From Thermoplasmata archaeon (GTDB lineage: Archaea > Thermoplasmatota > Thermoplasmata > Lutacidiplasmatales > UBA184), in the NCBI GenBank assembly GCA_030043255.1, contig JASHYB010000017.1, positions 1 through 9,925 of the forward strand: a stretch of DNA of 9,925 nucleotides, written 5' to 3'. The notes under the pieces are model-generated. The model did no database searches and was not told the origin of the DNA. It saw nothing but the letters and a program-made list of their open reading frames with translations. The translations under genes were made by a program, and so were the position numbers. Numbering within the stretch: the first letter of the stretch is position 1; each line of letters begins with the position of its first letter. Below are positions 6,418 to 9,925 of the stretch, piece after piece.

Positions 6418-7391
6418 GCGCGCCGTCCGGCGCCGCCGCGGTCCGGCCCACGCTCGGCGCCCCGAAGACGGAGCTCGAGGAGCTGCTGCAGCAGGTCCGT
6501 CAGGCGCTCGCCGCCCGCGACGAGGACCCCACCGGCGGCTGGGTCGAGGAGTCCGCCACCGAGCTGGTCAGCGGCGCGAAGCCCGGTTTCTACCTGGCGC
6601 CGTCCAACGGCGGCGGGGGGATCACCTTCTACGCGCGACGAGGGGATTCGGCGTTCGCCCACCTCCACAGCGAGGCCGGTCTGGCCGGCGCGCGAGCGCT
6701 GGCCCAGGCCCTGCTCGAGCAGCTGCCCGCCGACGTCGCGTCGGTCGACCTCGGCTTCTCCGGCCTGTCGGGGGAGGCGGAGCGTCACCTCGTCGACGAG
6801 CTGCTGGAGCGGCCGGGCTCGCTCGACATCGCCCGGGAGGCCCTGGAGCGCCCGCTGACGGCCGCCGACGGTCGCGCCCCCGCGGAGCCTCCGCCGGGCG
6901 TCGAGCGGGTTCCCGTCCGGGCCGTCACCGTCGACGCGCTGACGGAGCTCGACCGGACGGCGTTCGCCGGATCGATCGACGAGCTGCTCCTCGGCCGGGA
7001 ACCGGACGCGCACCGGCGGTCGCTGGAGGCGCTGCTGGACAACCGACTCGGCCGATTCCTGGACGAGGCGTCCTGCGCCCTGCTCGAGACCGACCCGGTC
7101 CGGCTCGTGGGGGCGGTCCTCTGCTCGGAGCGCTCGCCGCGCCGGGCGATCGTCCTCGACCTCATGGTCGACCCCGCCCGGCGGCGCCGCGGGCTGGGGC
7201 GCTACCTGCTCGGCTGGGCGCTCCGGGCCCTGTGGGCGCTCGGCTACGAGAGCGTCGTCCTCTGGGCGTCGGTCCAGAACACCGCGGCGCTGGAGCTGTA
7301 TCGCCGCACCGGCTTCCGGACCCGTCTCGCCGCGACGATCTACCGCTGGGAGCGCCCCGCCTCGGTGGCGCAGCCGCACGCGCTCCGGTAG
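6414..7391 (+). CDS. GNAT family N-acetyltransferase with an N-terminal GNAT-like extension
   Basis: A 325-aa protein whose C-terminal part (about 165-315) is a GNAT acyltransferase that would move an acetyl group from acetyl-CoA to an unknown amine. Visible motifs are the strand AIVLDLMVDPA (245-255), the CoA pyrophosphate loop RRRRGLG (256-262), and the late GNAT pattern ASVQNTAALELYRRTGFR (285-302). Residues 20-150 look like a second, degenerate GNAT fold lacking the R-x-x-G-x-G loop, ending REALERPL; this is inferred from pattern only. GTG at 6414 was chosen because it overlaps the prs stop as GTGA and removes an N-terminal extension that would lie inside prs. The 3' end overlaps the convergent nuclease gene by 52 bp. 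Pairing with prs may be operonic rather than functional. Confidence 0.85.
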   Translation: MSAPSGAAAVRPTLGAPKTELEELLQQVRQALAARDEDPTGGWVEESATELVSGAKPGFYLAPSNGGGGITFYARRGDSAFAHLHSEAGLAGARALAQALLEQLPADVASVDLGFSGLSGEAERHLVDELLERPGSLDIAREALERPLTAADGRAPAEPPPGVERVPVRAVTVDALTELDRTAFAGSIDELLLGREPDAHRRSLEALLDNRLGRFLDEASCALLETDPVRLVGAVLCSERSPRRAIVLDLMVDPARRRRGLGRYLLGWALRALWALGYESVVLWASVQNTAALELYRRTGFRTRLAATIYRWERPASVAQPHALR

Positions 7392-8698
7392 GGGCAGTCG
7401 GTCGCCATCCACGCCGGGCAGGCCGGCAGCTCGTCGGGGCGACCGCGCTCCGACGCCCGGCGCAGCCGTTCGACCCCAAGGTCGTACCACGACGCGAAAG
7501 CTCCCGGGCCGGCGGTGAGCTCCAGGTCGAAGACCTGGAGCGCCGGGCTTCCCGGGGGGGCGTGCTCCAACCCGACGATCAGCGTTCCGCGGTCCTCCCC
7601 GGTCTGGGCGCATCGAAGACCGAGGTCGAGGACGTACTGCGGGAACCGTGCGACGATCTCCTCCGGGGTCAGTCGGTTGCGGACCCGCGAGGGCCGGACC
7701 GTGCACGGCGCCCCTCGCCATCCCAGGACCTCCTCGTCCGGAGCGCCGTCGCGGGTCCCGAGACGGTGGAGCTCTCCGACCGGTCCCCGCTCCAGCGCCC
7801 CCATCGCCCGCTCGTAGGCGTCCAACGGAGCTGACGCCGGACGGTGCGGAGGGACGACGGCGGGCCGGAGCTCCCGACGGTCGAAGTAGGCGCGTCGAGG
7901 GTAGAGCAGCTCGCGATACCGCTCCAGCGGTGCGCTCGCCTCGACTGGGGCCGTCCGCAGGGCGCTCTCCCAGCGCTCCGCGACGTCCGGGCGAGGCGCT
8001 CGGGAGCGGATCTGTTCGGTGAGGACCGACGGCTCGGGCGGCTCGTCGCCCCGGCAGGCGCAGAGGCCGGCGAGTCGGTACTCGCATCCCGCGTCGAACC
8101 AGCGACACCGCCCGAGCGGGCCGGGGTCCCCTCGTTCGAGGGCCGAGCGGATCGCTCCCTCGCGGCGGCGCACCTCGGCGAGCACCGCCGCCAGGTCGCC
8201 CATCTCCACGTCCGAGGCGACCAGCGCCGAGGGTTCGGACGGCCGCTCGAGCAGATGGACCAGCCGCCCCCGCGGAAGGTCGACCAGGGCGCAGTAGATC
8301 GCCAGCTGCTCGAGCTGCTCCGGGCGATCCTCCGGCGAGACCGAACCGGTCTTGATCTCCACGGGCCGATCGGTCAGGAGGTCGATCCGACCGGTGACGC
8401 CGTCGCGTCGCAGGCGGACCTCCAGGCGGCCCTCGGCCGCCAGCGCGAGCCCCAGGCGCCGGTGCGCCGCGCGCCCGCGTTCGAGCCGCGCCTCGCGCTC
8501 CAGCGGCACCGGGGCCGGACCCTTGAGCCGACGCAGGACCGCCCGCCGCGGGTTCAGGAGGTCGGTGACGCTCAACGGCCGCGCCTCGGAGGCCGCAGGG
8601 GTCCGCGCGGCCAGCTCGGCCTCGCGTTCGGCGTTCTCGCGCAACCGGACCGACGCCAGCGGCGAGGCCGGGTCGTCCGACGCCGCGACCTCCGCCAT
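7340..8698 (-). CDS. RecB/Cas4-like PD-(D/E)XK nuclease with two tandem halves and two cysteine clusters
   Basis: A 452-aa protein. The first half has the RecB/Cas4/Dna2 order of motifs: LSVTDLLNPRRAVLRRL (42-58), H79 in RGRAAHRRLG, the active site D106 with E114-I-K116, Q131 to Y135 (QLAIY), then C198, C205, C213 and C215, a likely iron-sulphur site. The second half repeats the order: LLYPRRAYFDRR (264-275), H311 in ELHRLG, QYVLDLG (354-360), then C427, C435, C441 and C443, but a D...ExK core is not seen. Other family members cut single- or double-stranded DNA in repair or CRISPR adaptation; no helicase or cas gene is nearby, so the role here is unknown. The ATG at 8698 avoids overlap with nadB; a longer frame to 8899 would run antisense through nadB. 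The 3' end overlaps the GNAT gene. Confidence 0.85.
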   Translation of the reverse strand: MAEVAASDDPASPLASVRLRENAEREAELAARTPAASEARPLSVTDLLNPRRAVLRRLKGPAPVPLEREARLERGRAAHRRLGLALAAEGRLEVRLRRDGVTGRIDLLTDRPVEIKTGSVSPEDRPEQLEQLAIYCALVDLPRGRLVHLLERPSEPSALVASDVEMGDLAAVLAEVRRREGAIRSALERGDPGPLGRCRWFDAGCEYRLAGLCACRGDEPPEPSVLTEQIRSRAPRPDVAERWESALRTAPVEASAPLERYRELLYPRRAYFDRRELRPAVVPPHRPASAPLDAYERAMGALERGPVGELHRLGTRDGAPDEEVLGWRGAPCTVRPSRVRNRLTPEEIVARFPQYVLDLGLRCAQTGEDRGTLIVGLEHAPPGSPALQVFDLELTAGPGAFASWYDLGVERLRRASERGRPDELPACPAWMATDCPYRSACGCATEAGRSQR

Positions 8699-8738
8699 CG
8701 CCCGAGGTAGCCCCGCCCCTAGATGAGGCGGCGGCCAA

Positions 8739-8748
8739 GCCCTATCCG
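8739..8748 (+). promoter_or_regulatory. TATA-like box for nadB in the divergent gap
   Basis: GCCCTATCC within this stretch is the AT-richest part of the 70-bp gap between the nuclease and nadB starts. Its centre is about 25 bp before the nadB ATG, which would give a leaderless transcript. On the other strand it reads GGATAGGG about 46 bp before the nuclease ATG and could serve that gene too. Weak, assigned by position. Confidence 0.35.
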
Positions 8749-8768
8749 CCCGACTGCCTCGGCGCAGC

Positions 8769-9925
8769 ATGCCGGACCGCGCCGCGCGTCCCCTCGTGGT
8801 CGGCAGCGGCATCGCCGGTCTGTACGTCGCGCTGCGCTGCCGGGAGCTCGGGCTCCGGCCGACGATCGTGACGAAGTCCCGTCTCGAGGAGTCGAACACG
8901 CGCTACGCGCAGGGGGGCATCGCGGCGGCGATCGGCCCGGACGATTCGCCGGCCCGGCACCTCGAGGACACGGTCCGGGCCGGAGCCGGCCTCGTGGACC
9001 GTGCGGCCGCTAAGGTGCTCACCGGAGAGGCCCCGGCCCGGATCGCGGACCTGGTCCGCTACGGGGTCCCGTTCGACACCGTCGAGGGACGTATCGCGCT
9101 GGGACGGGAGGCGGCCCACACGCGGGCGCGGCTGCTGCACGCCGGAGGGGACGCGACCGGCTACTCGATCGAGGAGGCGCTCCGCCGTCGCGTGCTCGAG
9201 GCCGGGGTCGAGGCTCGGGAGCGCACGATCCTGCGGGCGCTGCGCCCTGGTGGCCGGGAGGGGCCCGCGGCGGTCCTCTCCCGGGCGGACGGCAGCTCCG
9301 TGGAGTTCGACGAGCCTCGCCCGGTGGTCCTCGCGACCGGCGGGGTCGGCAGCCTCTACCTCCAGAGCTCCAACCCGTCGGTCGCCACCGGCGAAGGGAT
9401 GGCGATCGCGTTCCGCGCCGGCGCGCTCGTCAGCGACATGGAGTTCGTCCAGTTCCACCCCACCGCCTTCGCCCGCGAGGGGGCGCCCCGCTTCCTGATC
9501 ACCGAGGCGATGCGCGGCGAGGGGGCGGTCCTGCGCAACGACGCCGGCGAGCGGTTCATGCTCGGCCTCCACCCGGACGCGGAGCTCGCCCCCCGGGACG
9601 TGGTCGCCCGGGCGATCCAGAACGAGATCGGCCGCTCGGAGCACCGGTGGGTCTACCTCGACGCGACCGGCCTACCCCGGGACCTGCTGTTCGCCCGCTT
9701 CCCGTCGGTCTCGAACTTCCTGCTCGCCCACGGGCTGGACCCGAGCCGGGAGCAGATCCCGGTCGCGCCGGTCGCCCACTACATGATCGGCGGCGTCAGC
9801 ACCGATCTCGAGGGCCGCTCGTCGGTGACGGGGCTGTACGCGGTCGGCGAGGTCGCCGCGACCGGGGTCCACGGGGCGAACCGCCTGGGCAGCAACTCCC
9901 TGGTCGAGGGGCTGGTCTTCGGCGA
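8769..9925 (+). CDS. nadB: L-aspartate oxidase NadB (partial, 3' end outside the window)
   Basis: The first 385 codons of an FAD enzyme that oxidises L-aspartate to iminoaspartate, the first step of de novo NAD synthesis; NadA then makes quinolinate. The dinucleotide-binding motif VVGSGIAGL (10-18, G12-G14-G17) is followed by the aspartate oxidase signature ESNTRYAQGGIAAA (41-54). Active-site positions match the E. coli enzyme in spacing: H230 in FHPTAF, R276 in APRDVVARAI and H337 in AHYMIGG. The FAD-binding EVAATGVHGANRLGSNS (361-377) is intact. These features separate it from succinate dehydrogenase/fumarate reductase flavoproteins, which share the fold. The ATG at 8769 gives the normal N terminus. 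Roughly 150 residues, mainly the C-terminal helical domain, should lie beyond the window. nadA and nadC are not visible but often follow. Confidence 0.95.
   Translation, partial: MPDRAARPLVVGSGIAGLYVALRCRELGLRPTIVTKSRLEESNTRYAQGGIAAAIGPDDSPARHLEDTVRAGAGLVDRAAAKVLTGEAPARIADLVRYGVPFDTVEGRIALGREAAHTRARLLHAGGDATGYSIEEALRRRVLEAGVEARERTILRALRPGGREGPAAVLSRADGSSVEFDEPRPVVLATGGVGSLYLQSSNPSVATGEGMAIAFRAGALVSDMEFVQFHPTAFAREGAPRFLITEAMRGEGAVLRNDAGERFMLGLHPDAELAPRDVVARAIQNEIGRSEHRWVYLDATGLPRDLLFARFPSVSNFLLAHGLDPSREQIPVAPVAHYMIGGVSTDLEGRSSVTGLYAVGEVAATGVHGANRLGSNSLVEGLVFG

Noticed and set aside
7340..8698. CRISPR adaptation gene cas4
   Set aside because: Motifs are related to Cas4, but there are no cas1, cas2 or repeat arrays in the window and the protein is about twice the usual Cas4 length with a second cysteine set.
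5799..8738. A 979-codon open frame on the minus strand
   Set aside because: It runs antisense through prs and GNAT and out of frame through the nuclease gene, is dominated by Arg, Gly, Ala and Pro without domains, and is the kind of stop-free shadow expected at this GC content.

Overview
The window is about 9.9 kb of very GC-rich DNA (around 70% by eye). It is archaeal: it carries ribosomal protein S6e next to the gamma subunit of translation factor aIF2, a Sec11-like (Ser-His-Asp) signal peptidase, an archaeal type A24 prepilin peptidase, and short AT-rich TATA-like boxes about 25-45 bp before the starts of transcription units. The GC content, short intergenic gaps and gene set would fit a GC-rich Thermoplasmatota lineage, but that placement is inference and cannot be proven from this stretch alone.

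Layout: the tail of an unidentified plus-strand gene (2-91) converges on a minus-strand prepilin peptidase (102-1019). A 159-bp divergent promoter region follows. Then comes a plus-strand translation operon, S6e (1179-1556), aIF2-gamma (1553-2788) and a 60-aa Trm112-like zinc protein (2785-2967), all joined by 4-base ATGA overlaps. A perfect inverted repeat separates it from a convergent two-gene minus unit: a metal-dependent cyclase/formamidase-like hydrolase (3420-4049) upstream of a small four-helix membrane protein (2987-3406). Divergent from that unit lie a signal peptidase with long charged tails (4167-5474), then ribose-phosphate pyrophosphokinase (5542-6417) coupled by a GTGA overlap to a GNAT acetyltransferase (6414-7391). 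The GNAT gene runs 52 bp into the end of a convergent minus-strand RecB/Cas4-like nuclease (7340-8698). Divergent from the nuclease is L-aspartate oxidase nadB (8769 onward), cut by the window end.

Most of this is housekeeping: translation, protein export and pilin processing, PRPP synthesis and de novo NAD synthesis. I see no CRISPR array, mobile element, RNA gene or defence island. The most unusual item is the nuclease. It reads as two tandem nuclease-like halves, each ending in its own four-cysteine cluster motif. The first keeps the D...ExK active site and the second appears to have lost it. The last two cysteines of the second cluster are encoded inside the overlap with the GNAT gene. 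Most long overlapping reading frames (up to 979 codons) are high-GC shadows and are left out.
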